Of a stretch of 43,274 bases of DNA, positions 23,129-33,982 are shown one piece after another. Below the pieces are notes generated by a model. It did no database searches and was not told the DNA's origin. It saw only the letters and a program-made list of their open reading frames with translations. Location of the stretch: the NCBI GenBank assembly GCA_046758905.1, contig JBHIBC010000015.1:1-43274 (forward strand), given 5' to 3'. The stretch comes from JBHIBC01 sp046758905. GTDB taxonomy: Bacteria; Acidobacteriota; Polarisedimenticolia; Gp22-AA2. Each line of letters starts with the position of its first letter. The stretch's first letter is position 1. Both the position numbers and the translations under genes were made by a program.

Positions 23129-25402
23129 CTGTTCAGGCTGGGAGGCGGGAGGGTAGCGGCGGCGCTGGCGATGGCTTTGGCCCCGGCGCTCGCCGGACCG
23201 GTGGTCGCCGATGAGCCGGGGCCGCCCTACGATCGGGTCGTCGTCCTTGGCTTCGACGGGGCCGATGCGCGGATCGTCGAGGCCATGCTCGAGGAGGGAA
23301 GGCTCCCGAACCTCGCGCGGCTCAAGGAGAGGGGGTTCTACGCCCCCCTCAAGAGCACGAACCCTCCCCAGACGCCGGTCTCCTGGGCCTCCTTCACCAC
23401 CGGCCTGAATCCCGGGCGGACCGGGATCTTCGATTTCCTGCGCCGCACCGAGGGGACCTACCTGCCGGAATTCGCGATGCTCAGGGAGGGGCGGCGGACG
23501 GTCCTGTTCGGGTCCCGCAATCCGATGATCTTCGGGGCCCTCGGCGCCCTCGCCGCCGCGCTGCTGGCGGGGGCGGGCCTCTTCCTGTTCCGACGTCGTG
23601 CGGCGCCGGCGCTGGCGGGGGCGGCGGTGGCGGGCCTGCTGATCGGAACGGGGGTGGCCTACACCGCGGAGCGCTACCTGCCCGACGAGCTGCCCACCGC
23701 CATCAATGCCAGGAAGGGCCTGCCCTTCTGGACCGCGGCCGCGTCAGCCGGCCTCAGGACGCGCGTCCTGAACGTCCCGGTGACCTTCCCCGCCGAGCAC
23801 CACCCTCATCTGACCATGTTCTCCGGCCTGGGGGTGCCGGACATGCGGGGGCGCATCGGCTCCCCGTCGATCTTCACCTCCGACCCGGGGCTCACGGTCA
23901 GCGACAACCAGTTCAGCGTCGAGATCGTCCGGCTGGAGGGACGCCGGGGAAGGCTCGAGACCGCAGTCGTCGGTCCGCTGAACCAGCCGTTCTTCGATTA
24001 CGTCGTGCAGGCCGCGATCCGCGACGTCCGGGACCCGGAGGAGAGGCGCCGGCAGCGGGCCGAGGCGGAGAGGCGCCTGGAGGAGCGGGGAGTCCCCCGC
24101 CGGCTGGACGTGCCGTTCCGCCTCGAGGCGACCGACGAGTCGATCACCATCGACCTGGGGGGGCGGCGCGAGACCCTCCGTCCCGGCGATTGGAGCGACT
24201 GGTTCGTGGTCCCGATACCGGTGAACCCGATCGTCGACGCCCTGGCCGGATTGAGATTGAGGGGGATCGTCCGCTTCAAGCTGATCACCCTGGATCCCGA
24301 GATCAAGCTCTACATGAGCCCGCTCAACTTCCACCCGCGGTGCCAGCCCATCCCGTTCACGGCGCCCCGGGACTTCGCCACCGTGCTCCTCGAGGCGTTC
24401 GGTCTGTTCAAGACCCTGGGATGGCCGATCGACACCTGGTCGCTCGCCTCCGGGCTGACCGACGAGCTTCACTTCCTGGAGGACATGCGGGACACCGCCG
24501 AGTTCCAGAGGAAGATGATGAAGCGCCTGCTGCGCACCGGGGGCGATCGCCTCTACGTGCAGGTCTTCGATTTCACCGACCGGGTCGCTCACATGCTCTG
24601 GCGGCTCCACGATCCCGGCCACCCGCTGTATGACGAGGCCCTCGCGGGCCGCTACGGGGGAAAGATCGCCGAGGCCTACGAGCTGATGGACCGCATCGTC
24701 GGCGAGGCCATGGATCTCGTCGCCCCCGGCACCGCCCTCATCATCTGCTCCGACCATGGGTTCGCCTCCTTCCGCCGCGGCATCAATTACAACACCTGGC
24801 TGGTCGAGAACGGGCTCATGACCCTGAAGCGCGGCGTGTTCGGCGGCAAGACCTTGGAGGATCTGTTCGACCGCGGCGAGCTCGGCGAGTTCTTCAAGTA
24901 CGTGGACTGGTCGCGGACCAGGGCCTACGCCATGGGCCTCGGCAACATCTACATCAACCTGATGGGCCGCGAGCCGAAGGGGAGCGTGGCGCCCGGCCGG
25001 GAGTACGAGGAGGTTCGGGAGACCATCGCCCTCAAGCTGGAGCGGCTCGTCGACCCCCAGACCGGCGAGAGCCCGATCCACAGGGTGTATCGCCGCGAGG
25101 AGATGTACGCGTCGTTCGATCCCCGGGCCATCCCCGACCTGCGTCCGGCGAACAACCACCACTATCGGGTCGGCTGGCAGACCGCCCTGGGCGAGGTGCC
25201 CCCGGCGGTGTTCGAGGACAACCTCAAGCCCTGGAGCGGGGACCACTGCTCCGTCGACCCGGACCTGGTGCCCGGGGTGCTGTTCTCCAACGTCCGCTTC
25301 GGCCGCACCGATCCCTGGATCGGCGACATCCATCCGACCGTCCTCGCCCTCCTGGGGCTGCCCGTGACGGAGGGGATCGATGGAGTCTCGCTTGTACGCT
25401 GA
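23129..25402 (+). CDS. Alkaline-phosphatase-superfamily type I phosphodiesterase, membrane-inserted
   Basis: The protein (757 residues from a probable CTG start, 743 from the first ATG at 23171) belongs to the type I phosphodiesterase/nucleotide pyrophosphatase group. It has the metal site VLGFDGAD, the nucleophile region QTPVSWASFTTGLNPGRTG (Thr82), DFTDRVAHMLWR and the CSDHGFASF metal motif. A hydrophobic pair of helices (about 132-154 and 159-178) interrupts the catalytic domain shortly after the nucleophile. I favour CTG 23129 because GGAGG sits 8 bases upstream and it supplies the basic start of a signal peptide (FRLGGGRVAAALAMALAP). Substrate unknown; possibilities include lipid head groups or glycan phosphates. 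It is the first gene of the wall-related chain and overlaps the next gene by 23 bases. Confidence 0.82.
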   Translation: MFRLGGGRVAAALAMALAPALAGPVVADEPGPPYDRVVVLGFDGADARIVEAMLEEGRLPNLARLKERGFYAPLKSTNPPQTPVSWASFTTGLNPGRTGIFDFLRRTEGTYLPEFAMLREGRRTVLFGSRNPMIFGALGALAAALLAGAGLFLFRRRAAPALAGAAVAGLLIGTGVAYTAERYLPDELPTAINARKGLPFWTAAASAGLRTRVLNVPVTFPAEHHPHLTMFSGLGVPDMRGRIGSPSIFTSDPGLTVSDNQFSVEIVRLEGRRGRLETAVVGPLNQPFFDYVVQAAIRDVRDPEERRRQRAEAERRLEERGVPRRLDVPFRLEATDESITIDLGGRRETLRPGDWSDWFVVPIPVNPIVDALAGLRLRGIVRFKLITLDPEIKLYMSPLNFHPRCQPIPFTAPRDFATVLLEAFGLFKTLGWPIDTWSLASGLTDELHFLEDMRDTAEFQRKMMKRLLRTGGDRLYVQVFDFTDRVAHMLWRLHDPGHPLYDEALAGRYGGKIAEAYELMDRIVGEAMDLVAPGTALIICSDHGFASFRRGINYNTWLVENGLMTLKRGVFGGKTLEDLFDRGELGEFFKYVDWSRTRAYAMGLGNIYINLMGREPKGSVAPGREYEEVRETIALKLERLVDPQTGESPIHRVYRREEMYASFDPRAIPDLRPANNHHYRVGWQTALGEVPPAVFEDNLKPWSGDHCSVDPDLVPGVLFSNVRFGRTDPWIGDIHPTVLALLGLPVTEGIDGVSLVR

Positions 25403-26657
25403 CCGGCGCTGCCGCGGCCTGATCGTTTGGGCCGGATTGGCGGTCGGCGCGGCCGCGCCGCTGTGGGCGGCCGGGCCGGCCGAGGTGGCGGCCGGCCGCC
25501 AAGCGCTCGAGGAGCGGCGCGCGGCGGAGCGCTCGCGACTCGAGAGGATCCGGGAGGAGATCCGCCGGCTCGGCGAGCGGCTGGCACGGACCGAGAGGCG
25601 TGCCGGATCGATCATCGACGCGCTCGACGAGATCGACCTCCGGATGGCGCTGCTCGCCCGCGAGCGCGCCGCGTTGAGGCACGAGGAGCGGGCGACGCTC
25701 CGGCGGATCGGCGAGGGGCGGCTCGAGGCCCGGGATATCGAGCGGCGGCTGCGGGATGCGGAGCGGGAGCTCCGCGCCTGGCTGCGCGAGGCCTACAAGG
25801 TGGGACCGATGCGCTACTTCAGGATCGTCGCGGCCTCCGCCTCGCCGGCGCAGGTCGCGGCCGGGCACCGCGCCATCGAGAGGCTGAGCCGCGCCGAGCG
25901 GCGGCGCATCGACAGGTTTCGCGCCGAGCGGGCCCGACTCGACGCGGTGCTGAAGGATCTGGAGCGGGACCGCGTCCGGCTCGCCCGGGTGCAGGCGGAG
26001 ATCGGCGATCGGGAGGCCGACCTGCGCGAAGCCCGCAGGCGCAAGGAAGCCGTCCTGAGCGGGGTGAGGCGCCAGCAGGCCTCTCAGCGGCAGGCGCTGC
26101 GCGAGCTGGCCCAGGTCGAGAGGGACATCCAGGACCTGCTCGCCCGGCTGGAGAGGGCCACGCCGGAGGACGGAGTGCCGTCGCTCGGCTTCCGGCGTTT
26201 CCGGGGGCTGCTGGATTGGCCGGCGCCGGGCGCGATCACCGTGCCGTTCGGCAACGTGCGCCACCCCCGCTTCAACACGCAGGTGCCGCACCCCGGCATC
26301 GACATCGCCGCGTCGCCCGGAGAGCAGATCCGGACGATCTTCGACGGCCGCGTCGTGTTCAGCGACTGGTTCAGGGGCTACGGGCCGATGATCGTCATCG
26401 ACCACGGAGACGGGTACCTCTCGGTCTACGGGCATCTGGGAGAGCGCTGGGTCGAGGTGGGCCGGGAGGTCCGACAGGGGGATCCGATCGGCCGCGCCGA
26501 CGAGCCCGGGACCTCGGACGGCGTCGGCCTGTATTTCGAGATCCGTCACGACGGGGAGCCGCAAGACCCCGCTCTCTGGCTGCGTCCGCCGTCGACGACC
26601 GTGGCTGTCTCGCGGCCGGGGCGTTCCGGGCCGCCGGGCTCGCGCTCGGCACCGTGA
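25380..26657 (+). CDS. EnvC-like coiled-coil M23-domain protein
   Basis: The 425-residue protein has a signal peptide (about 1-30), a long Arg/Glu-rich coiled coil (about 35-260) and a C-terminal LytM/M23 domain (about 285-400). EnvC-type proteins activate amidases that split septal peptidoglycan. In the M23 domain HPGIDIA (His304, Asp308) and VYGHL (His352) are kept, but the usual HxH zinc pair is GLY in GLYFEIR (383-385). E. coli EnvC likewise has a LYFEIR end and is catalytically dead, so this is probably an activator rather than a hydrolase. GGAGGGG lies just before the ATG, inside the preceding gene. The downstream S41-like and YibQ-like genes match the envC-ctp-yibQ order known in many Gram-negatives. 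Confidence 0.9.
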   Translation: MESRLYADRRCRGLIVWAGLAVGAAAPLWAAGPAEVAAGRQALEERRAAERSRLERIREEIRRLGERLARTERRAGSIIDALDEIDLRMALLARERAALRHEERATLRRIGEGRLEARDIERRLRDAERELRAWLREAYKVGPMRYFRIVAASASPAQVAAGHRAIERLSRAERRRIDRFRAERARLDAVLKDLERDRVRLARVQAEIGDREADLREARRRKEAVLSGVRRQQASQRQALRELAQVERDIQDLLARLERATPEDGVPSLGFRRFRGLLDWPAPGAITVPFGNVRHPRFNTQVPHPGIDIAASPGEQIRTIFDGRVVFSDWFRGYGPMIVIDHGDGYLSVYGHLGERWVEVGREVRQGDPIGRADEPGTSDGVGLYFEIRHDGEPQDPALWLRPPSTTVAVSRPGRSGPPGSRSAP

Positions 26658-26671
26658 GGGGAAGCTCACCG

Positions 26672-27841
26672 ATGAAGATCGCCACTGACAGGAAGGTGAT
26701 GGTCCTGATATCCGGCGCCCTGATCGTGTTCACCGTCTCGGGCGCGCTGATGGGGCGCGTGGTCGCCTTGGAGGGGACGTACGGCTACCTCAAGCTGTTC
26801 AACGAGGCACTGTACCTCATCGTGCACAACTACGTGCAGCCGGTCGAGCTGAAGACGCTCATGGAGGGCGCCTACCGGGGCATGCTGGAGTCGCTCGACC
26901 CGGGCAACGAGTACCTGTCGCCGGACGAGTACGAGCTGGCCCTGGAGGGCGCTCCGGCCGGTCCGGCGGAGGTCGGCCTGAGGCTGTTCAAGAGGCGCGG
27001 GCACGTCGTCGTGGTCGCAGCCGTCGCGGGCTCGCCGGCGGCGGAGGCGGGAATGCGCACGGGCGACGTCCTGTTCAGCATCGACGGCCGGCCGACCCGC
27101 ACCATGGGCGTGTGGGAGGCCACGCGGGCCTTGGAGGGGCAACCGGGGACCAGCACGACCATCGTCCTCAACGCCGCGGACGGCACCGGGCGCCGATCGG
27201 TGACGCTGAAGCGGGCCGTGATCGAGGCCACAGGTCCGGCCGGCGCGCTGATCGGGGTCGACGTGGGGGTGGTGCGGATCACCGGGATGGAGCCGGGCGA
27301 TGCGCGTCGCCTCGATCACGAGATCGCTTCGCTGAGGGCGCGCGGCGCGCGGCGGCTGCTCCTCGACCTGCGGGGATGCGTCTCGGATTCGATCCCGGAG
27401 GCGGTCGGGATGGCCAGCCTGTTCGTCGGCGACGGCACGGTGCTGACCGTCACCGATCGTTACGAGGGCGACAAGGCCTATCAGGCCGACGGCCGCAAGC
27501 TCGCGTGGCGCGGCCCGTTGGCGGTTCTGGTCGACGAGGGCACCGCCCGCACCTGCGAGGCCCTGGCGGCCGCGCTGCGGGACTCGCTCGACGCGCCCGT
27601 GCTCGGCCAGAAGACCTGGGGGATCGGCAAGCACCATCGGCTCCTGCCGCTGCGCGACGGCGACGGCGTGATTCTGGCCGTGGGCCGGTACCGCTCTCCG
27701 GCCGGCAAGGAGTGGCAGGGCTCCGGGATCGAGCCGGACCTCGAGATCGGCGGTGAGGTCGACGACGCGGGGGACCCGCAGAGACAGGAGGCGGTCGAGT
27801 ACCTGCGCGGCCTCGCCGCCGCGCGGCAGGGCGCCGCTTGA
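26672..27841 (+). CDS. S41-family (CtpA-like) protein lacking catalytic residues
   Basis: The 389-residue protein has an N-terminal membrane anchor (about 8-30), the CTP N-terminal helices (LYLIVHNYVQ, LESLDPGNEYLSPDEY), a PDZ domain (about 95-175, with SPAAEAGMRTGDVLFSIDGRP) and an S41 core. In active family members the serine lies in GSASASEI and the lysine in TFGKG. Here these segments read GTARTCEAL, with Arg293 at the serine position, and TWGIG, with Ile318 at the lysine position. Both catalytic residues are missing while the fold signatures remain (PLAVLVDEG, GIEPDLEI, YRSPAGKEWQGSGIEP). I infer a pseudopeptidase, perhaps a PDZ scaffold. The start ATG has GAGGGG 10 bases upstream. It follows the EnvC-like gene by 14 bases. 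Confidence 0.88.
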   Translation: MKIATDRKVMVLISGALIVFTVSGALMGRVVALEGTYGYLKLFNEALYLIVHNYVQPVELKTLMEGAYRGMLESLDPGNEYLSPDEYELALEGAPAGPAEVGLRLFKRRGHVVVVAAVAGSPAAEAGMRTGDVLFSIDGRPTRTMGVWEATRALEGQPGTSTTIVLNAADGTGRRSVTLKRAVIEATGPAGALIGVDVGVVRITGMEPGDARRLDHEIASLRARGARRLLLDLRGCVSDSIPEAVGMASLFVGDGTVLTVTDRYEGDKAYQADGRKLAWRGPLAVLVDEGTARTCEALAAALRDSLDAPVLGQKTWGIGKHHRLLPLRDGDGVILAVGRYRSPAGKEWQGSGIEPDLEIGGEVDDAGDPQRQEAVEYLRGLAAARQGAA

Positions 27842-28772
27842 CCCTCGGGAGGCGCGCCCCCCGCATCGGTCTTCCGACCCTCCTCACGCTGGCCGCCCTG
27901 GTGGCGGTCGCCCTGACCCTCCTCGCCCGGCGGCTGGAGCGCCGTGCCCCCCGGCCGGGCCCCGGGGCGGGTGATTCGGCCCCTGCCGGGGGGGACATCC
28001 CCGCCGAGCCCGCCGTGGGTCCCGTGCCGCCGCCGGGGGTGGCGGAGGAGCCCGCACCGGACGCAGACTGGGTCCCGGTCGGGGACGCGCTCGCCCGCGT
28101 CGCCATCGTGATCGATGACGTGGGACAGGAGATGGGCCCGGTCCTCGAGCTGGCGGCGATCGGCGTCCCGCTGACCTTCGCCGTCCTCCCCCACAGACGC
28201 TACTCCGAGCAGCTCGCCGCCGTGCTCCACGCCGCCGGCCACGAGGTGATCCTGCACCTGCCGATGGAGCCTTTCGGGTACCCGACCCGGGATCCCGGGG
28301 AAGGGTCGGTCAGCGGCCGCATGCGGGCGGCCGAGATCGCCCGCCGGGTGCGCTGGGGGCTGGGGCAGGTTCCGCAGGCGGTCGGCGTCAGCAACCACAT
28401 GGGCTCGCGGGCCACCGCCGACCGCGAGGTCATGCGGGCGGTGCTCGGCGTGGTGCGGAGCCGGAGCCTCTACTTCCTGGACAGCCGCACCTCCCCCGAG
28501 ACGGTCGGCTTCCGGATGGCCGTGGAGATGGGGATCCCGGCCGTCGAGCGGGGGCTGTTTCTGGACGCCCGCCGGGAGGAGCCCTATATTGAAAGCCAGG
28601 TCCGAAGCCTTCTCCGGAGGGCTCGCGCGCAGGGGTCTGTCGTGGCCATCGGCCACCCGCACCCCGCCACGGTCCAGGTCCTGAGGCGTTCGATCGGACT
28701 TCTGCGGAGCGCCGGCATACACCTTGTTCCGGCTTCCGAGTTGGCGGGGTTCGGAGGAGAGGGGTCCGGCTG

Positions 28773-28773
<1 letters not shown>
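27838..28773 (+). CDS. Divergent polysaccharide deacetylase (YibQ family)
   Basis: The 311-residue protein starts at a TTG that overlaps the previous stop as TTGA. A membrane anchor (about 13-31) and a Pro/Ala/Gly-rich linker (to about 80) precede the domain. The divergent polysaccharide deacetylase (DUF610) signatures are VAIVIDDVG, FAVLPHRRYS, HEVILHLPMEP, SNHMGSRAT, LYFLDSRTS and AIGHPHPATV. The family has the NodB-like barrel and sits next to envC and S41 protease genes in many proteobacteria, but its substrate is unknown. It likely works on the outer face of the inner membrane in cell-wall metabolism. Confidence 0.92.
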
Positions 28774-30254
<1,481 letters not shown>

Positions 30255-30260
30255 TACGGC

Positions 30261-32237
30261 ATGGGGCCGACCGCAGGACCTGGACGGGTTGGAGCGGCCC
30301 TGGGGGCGCTGCTGGCCCTGCTCGCGGCGCCCTTGCCCGGTGTCGCCGCCGGCGTTCCGGGCCAGATCGGCCGCCGGGCCGAGGCCTACCACCTGTTCTC
30401 GAGGGCCCAGCAGGCCCTCCTGCGTCGCGACATCGCGGCGGGGCTGCAGCTCATGGAGCGGGCGGCGGCGCGGGACGCGACGCCCGCCCTCCTGCTGGAG
30501 CTCGCGCGGCTTCGCTACACGCTCCATCAGCTCGACCGCGCCGAGACGCTGGCCGAGCGAATCCTGGCGGCGGACCATGACTATCCCGGCCTCGCCCGGC
30601 TGCTCGGGGACATCCACCTCGGCCGGGCGCAGGCGGGGGAGGAGCCGGAGCACAACGTCGCGCGGGCCATCGGCGCCTACCGGCGCGCGCTCGAGCACGA
30701 CCCGACCGATCTGGATGCGTGTCGGCCCCTCGCGCAGCTGCTCTACCGATCCGGTCGGATGGAGGAGACCGTCGATCTGCTCCGGGCCTTCTCGCGCCGG
30801 CAAGGGCTCGACTCCTCGCTGGCGCTCGTGCTGGGACGCGCCAGCCTGCGCGCCGGTCACCTGCAGGAGGCGGAGGAGGTTCTGGCGCAGCTGGTGGGCG
30901 GTTCGCCGCTGAACGTCGAGGCGGTGGACGCCCTGGCGGCCCTGTACGAGCAGACGGAGCGCTACGAGGACGCGATCGGGTTGTACCGCCGCGTGCTCGA
31001 GAGTGCCGCCCCGAGCGGACACCTGCTCGGCCGGCTCGGCTCGCTGTACCTCCAGCTCGGGCGGACCGAGGAAGCGGTTCGACTGCTGGAGGAGGCGCGT
31101 CGGCTCGAGCCGGCCGACCGGGACGGCCTCCTGGCGCTGGCCAGGGCCTACGAGCGGACCGCCGAGCCCGACCGGGCGCTGCGGATCTACGGACTCCTGG
31201 CGAGCCGGGATGGGGACGACCTGGAGGTGCGCTTCTACAAGGCGAGGCTGGAGCAGGAGGAAGGGGACCGCGCCGCGGCCCTGGCCGCCTACCGGGAGAT
31301 CGTCGACCTGGCCGGCCGGGACGCGGCCGAGGACGCCGACAGCGCCACGGTGCTGGAGCTGGCCTACTCGCAGATCGGCGTGATCGAGCTCGAGGCGCGG
31401 AACTTCCCGGCCGCCGCCGCGGCCTTCGCGCGGGCCCTGGAGGTCTCCGCCGACCCCGGCCCGGAGCTCTACCTGTTGCTCGGGCGCTCGTCGCTCGAGG
31501 ACGGGCTGACGGGGGAGGCCGACAGCGTGCTCGAGGAGGCGGCGCGGCGCTTCCCGGCCGACATCGACGTGCAGGTCCTCAGAGGGGAGGTCCTCCTCGC
31601 GCGCGGCGACGCCGCGCGGGCCCGCCACTTCTACAGATCGCTGCTCCGCGAGCACGGCCGCACCCCGCAGGCGTACGTCAAGATCGCGCAGGCCCTCCTG
31701 CGGAGGGAACGGTTCGGGGAGGCCGAGAGGATCCTCGAGGACGGCACCCGGAGGCATCCGGCGGATGACGCGCTGTTCTTCGCGCGCGGGGCGGCCAACG
31801 AGAGGATGGGACGTATCGAGGCCGCCGAGCGCTACCTGTCCCGAGCCATTGACCTGAACCCCTCCAACGCGATGGCTCTGAACTACCTCGGGTACATGCT
31901 GGCGGAGCGCGGGCGGAAGCTGCCCGAGTCGATCCGATACGTGGAGCGCGCGCTCGCCCTCGACCCGGCGAACCCGGCTTACCTCGACAGCCTGGGCTGG
32001 GCCCAGTTCAAGATGTCCCTGTACGGGCCGGCGGAGGAGAACCTGCGGGCGGCGGTCCGCTACGACCGGTCGGATCCCACCATCCGTGAGCACCTCGGCG
32101 ATCTCTACGCGGCGACCGGGCGGACGGAGCAGGCGATCCGCGAGTGGGAGAATGCCTTGGCCCGGGACCCCGAGGATCCGGATCGGCTGCGCTCCAAGGT
32201 CGAGCGGGCCCGCGGCCTGCTCGAGACCCACCCGTGA
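30261..32237 (+). CDS. Exported tetratricopeptide-repeat protein
   Basis: The 658-residue protein has a signal peptide (about 1-31, ending near GVAAG) and is otherwise built almost entirely of TPR-type helix pairs, recognisable as repeated A-x(2)-Y/L...A-x(3)-P patterns such as EAVRLLEEARRLEPADRDGL, AERYLSRAIDLNPSNAMAL and ESIRYVERALALDPANPAY. TPR arrays serve as protein-binding scaffolds in the periplasm or at the outer membrane. A TPR protein directly before lolB-ispE-tRNA-Gln-prs is also the order in Pseudomonas, so this is probably the same syntenic gene. Its stop overlaps the next GTG start as GTGA. No catalytic domain is visible. Confidence 0.9.
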   Translation: MGPTAGPGRVGAALGALLALLAAPLPGVAAGVPGQIGRRAEAYHLFSRAQQALLRRDIAAGLQLMERAAARDATPALLLELARLRYTLHQLDRAETLAERILAADHDYPGLARLLGDIHLGRAQAGEEPEHNVARAIGAYRRALEHDPTDLDACRPLAQLLYRSGRMEETVDLLRAFSRRQGLDSSLALVLGRASLRAGHLQEAEEVLAQLVGGSPLNVEAVDALAALYEQTERYEDAIGLYRRVLESAAPSGHLLGRLGSLYLQLGRTEEAVRLLEEARRLEPADRDGLLALARAYERTAEPDRALRIYGLLASRDGDDLEVRFYKARLEQEEGDRAAALAAYREIVDLAGRDAAEDADSATVLELAYSQIGVIELEARNFPAAAAAFARALEVSADPGPELYLLLGRSSLEDGLTGEADSVLEEAARRFPADIDVQVLRGEVLLARGDAARARHFYRSLLREHGRTPQAYVKIAQALLRRERFGEAERILEDGTRRHPADDALFFARGAANERMGRIEAAERYLSRAIDLNPSNAMALNYLGYMLAERGRKLPESIRYVERALALDPANPAYLDSLGWAQFKMSLYGPAEENLRAAVRYDRSDPTIREHLGDLYAATGRTEQAIREWENALARDPEDPDRLRSKVERARGLLETHP

Positions 32238-33061
32238 CGCCCGGACGGCGCAGGGCGGTCCTGGCGGCGGCCGCGGCCGGGTCGCTCCTGTTCGCGTGCG
32301 CCCGGCGCGCCCCGATCGCCTTTCCCGAGCGCGGCGGGCCGTCGGCGAGCGGCTACCGCGCGCTGTTCCGCGTCCGCTCCGATGGTCCGGCGGGCAAGGA
32401 ACGCTTCCGCATGGCGGCGGCCCTGGCTCCCCCCGACGGGTTCCGCCTCGAGTTCTTCGGCCCTGTCGGCGGTCCCCGGCTGGTGGTCGCGGCCAGAGGC
32501 GTCTCGGCGGTCGCGCTCCTCCCGCAGGAGAGGGCGTTCGACGTGGGTGAGGCTTCGGCGGAGGCGCTCGACCGGCTCCTCGGGGTGCCGCTCGACACCG
32601 CCCGCTTAGTGGCGCTGCTCACCGGCCGGCCGATGTGCCGGCCGGAGAGCGTGGAGCAGCACATACGCACCCGGCGGGCCGCGACCTTCGCCCGCACCGT
32701 GGCCTGGTTCGATATCACCTGCCCCCCCGGAGACGTCCGCTACCTCGGGCGCTGCAAGGAGCGCGGCGGCGTCGTCGAGGGGGCCGTCGTCCGGGACGGG
32801 ATCGGCGGTGATATCATCCTGACGGTGGACTACGCCGACTACGGGGAAGGGCCGGGGCCGCGCTGGCCGCGGAAGATCCGGCTCCACCTGGCGCGCAGGC
32901 GGACGACGGTGACGCTCGAGGCCATCGATGGGCCGTCGGCCGGCGACCTTCCGCGGGCCATCTTCACGCCGTCCATTCCGGAAGGGTTCGAGAGGCGGGC
33001 GATCCTCTCCTCCCTGCCCGCGCCGGGCCTGCTCGGCTCGACCGCGGTACGGGAGAGATGA
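32234..33061 (+). CDS. LolB-like outer membrane lipoprotein
   Basis: The 275-residue protein starts at the GTG at 32234, which overlaps the TPR gene stop. A type II signal peptide follows, with a basic GRRR start, a poly-Ala core and LFAC (Cys22). The mature part shows the LolB/LolA-like half-barrel pattern: GYRALFRVRSDG, FRLEFFGPVGGPRLVV, then the LLGVPLDTARLVALLTG element typical of LolB and DUF4292 proteins. LolB receives lipoproteins from LolA and inserts them in the outer membrane. The position between a TPR gene and ispE equals lolB synteny elsewhere. Sequence alone leaves LolB versus a DUF4292 relative open. Confidence 0.72.
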   Translation: MTPGRRRAVLAAAAAGSLLFACARRAPIAFPERGGPSASGYRALFRVRSDGPAGKERFRMAAALAPPDGFRLEFFGPVGGPRLVVAARGVSAVALLPQERAFDVGEASAEALDRLLGVPLDTARLVALLTGRPMCRPESVEQHIRTRRAATFARTVAWFDITCPPGDVRYLGRCKERGGVVEGAVVRDGIGGDIILTVDYADYGEGPGPRWPRKIRLHLARRRTTVTLEAIDGPSAGDLPRAIFTPSIPEGFERRAILSSLPAPGLLGSTAVRER

Positions 33062-33948
33062 GCCGCCTCACCATCCGGGCCTTCGCGAAGATCAACCTCA
33101 ACCTCAGGATCCTCGGGCGCCGCGCGGACGGTCACCACGACATCGAGTCCGTGCTGCAGACCATAACGCTGCACGACACCATCGTGCTGGAGGCGGCCTC
33201 CCGGGGGATCGACCTGCGGGTCGAGGGCGACGTCCTCCCCTCCGACCGGACCAACCTGGTCCGGCGGGCGGCCGAGGCGATGCGCGAGGAATCGGGGGCC
33301 GCCGCCGGAGTCCGGATACATCTGAAGAAGCGGATCCCCTGGGGCTCGGGCCTCGGCGGCGGGAGCAGCGACGCCGCGGCCACCCTCCTCGGGCTCAACC
33401 GCCTGTGGGCCCAACGGATGAGCGCGGAGCGGATGGGGTCGCTGGCCGAGCGCCTCGGCGCCGACGTCCCGTTCTTCCTGCTCGGCGGCACGGCGCGCGT
33501 GCGCGGCCGGGGCGAGGAAGTGGAGGCCCTCCCGGATCCTCCCCCCCGGGAGCTGCTGGTGGTCTATCCCGGGCGATCGCTGTCGACCGCGGAGGTCTAC
33601 GCGCAACCCGATGAGCCGTTGACACCTGCGGCCGGAATGGTTAACATTCCGTACTTTGGCTGCCCCCCGGAGGGACAGGGCATAGACGCCTTGATGGGCG
33701 CGGGCAACGACCTCGAGTCCCGCGCGCGGCGCCTGTGTCCCGAGATCGGGGAGGTCAAGGACCGGCTGAAGCTGGCCGGCGCAACCGGCGTCGCCATGAC
33801 GGGCAGCGGGTCCGCCGTGTTCGGGCTGTTCCCGAGCGGCGCTCTGCGGGACAGGGCGGCGCGGGATCTGACGGGAAGGGGCTGGGAGCTGTTCCGGTGC
33901 GCTCCGCTCGGTCGCGGGGAGTACCGGAGAAGCCACCGCCTGAGCTGA
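33058..33948 (+). CDS. ispE: 4-diphosphocytidyl-2-C-methyl-D-erythritol kinase
   Basis: The 296-residue GHMP kinase phosphorylates CDP-methylerythritol in the MEP pathway of isoprenoid synthesis. It has the N-terminal AFAKINLNLRILGRRADGHH element, the ATP loop PWGSGLGGGSSDAAATL, the AERLGADVPFFL motif and the late GVAMTGSGSAVFG motif. The ATG overlaps the LolB-like stop as ATGA. It is followed by spoVG and tRNA-Gln, part of a gene order conserved over several phyla. Confidence 0.97.
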   Translation: MSRLTIRAFAKINLNLRILGRRADGHHDIESVLQTITLHDTIVLEAASRGIDLRVEGDVLPSDRTNLVRRAAEAMREESGAAAGVRIHLKKRIPWGSGLGGGSSDAAATLLGLNRLWAQRMSAERMGSLAERLGADVPFFLLGGTARVRGRGEEVEALPDPPPRELLVVYPGRSLSTAEVYAQPDEPLTPAAGMVNIPYFGCPPEGQGIDALMGAGNDLESRARRLCPEIGEVKDRLKLAGATGVAMTGSGSAVFGLFPSGALRDRAARDLTGRGWELFRCAPLGRGEYRRSHRLS

Positions 33949-33982
33949 CGCGGCGCCCTTCGACGCCTGAGGCATGGCGGCC

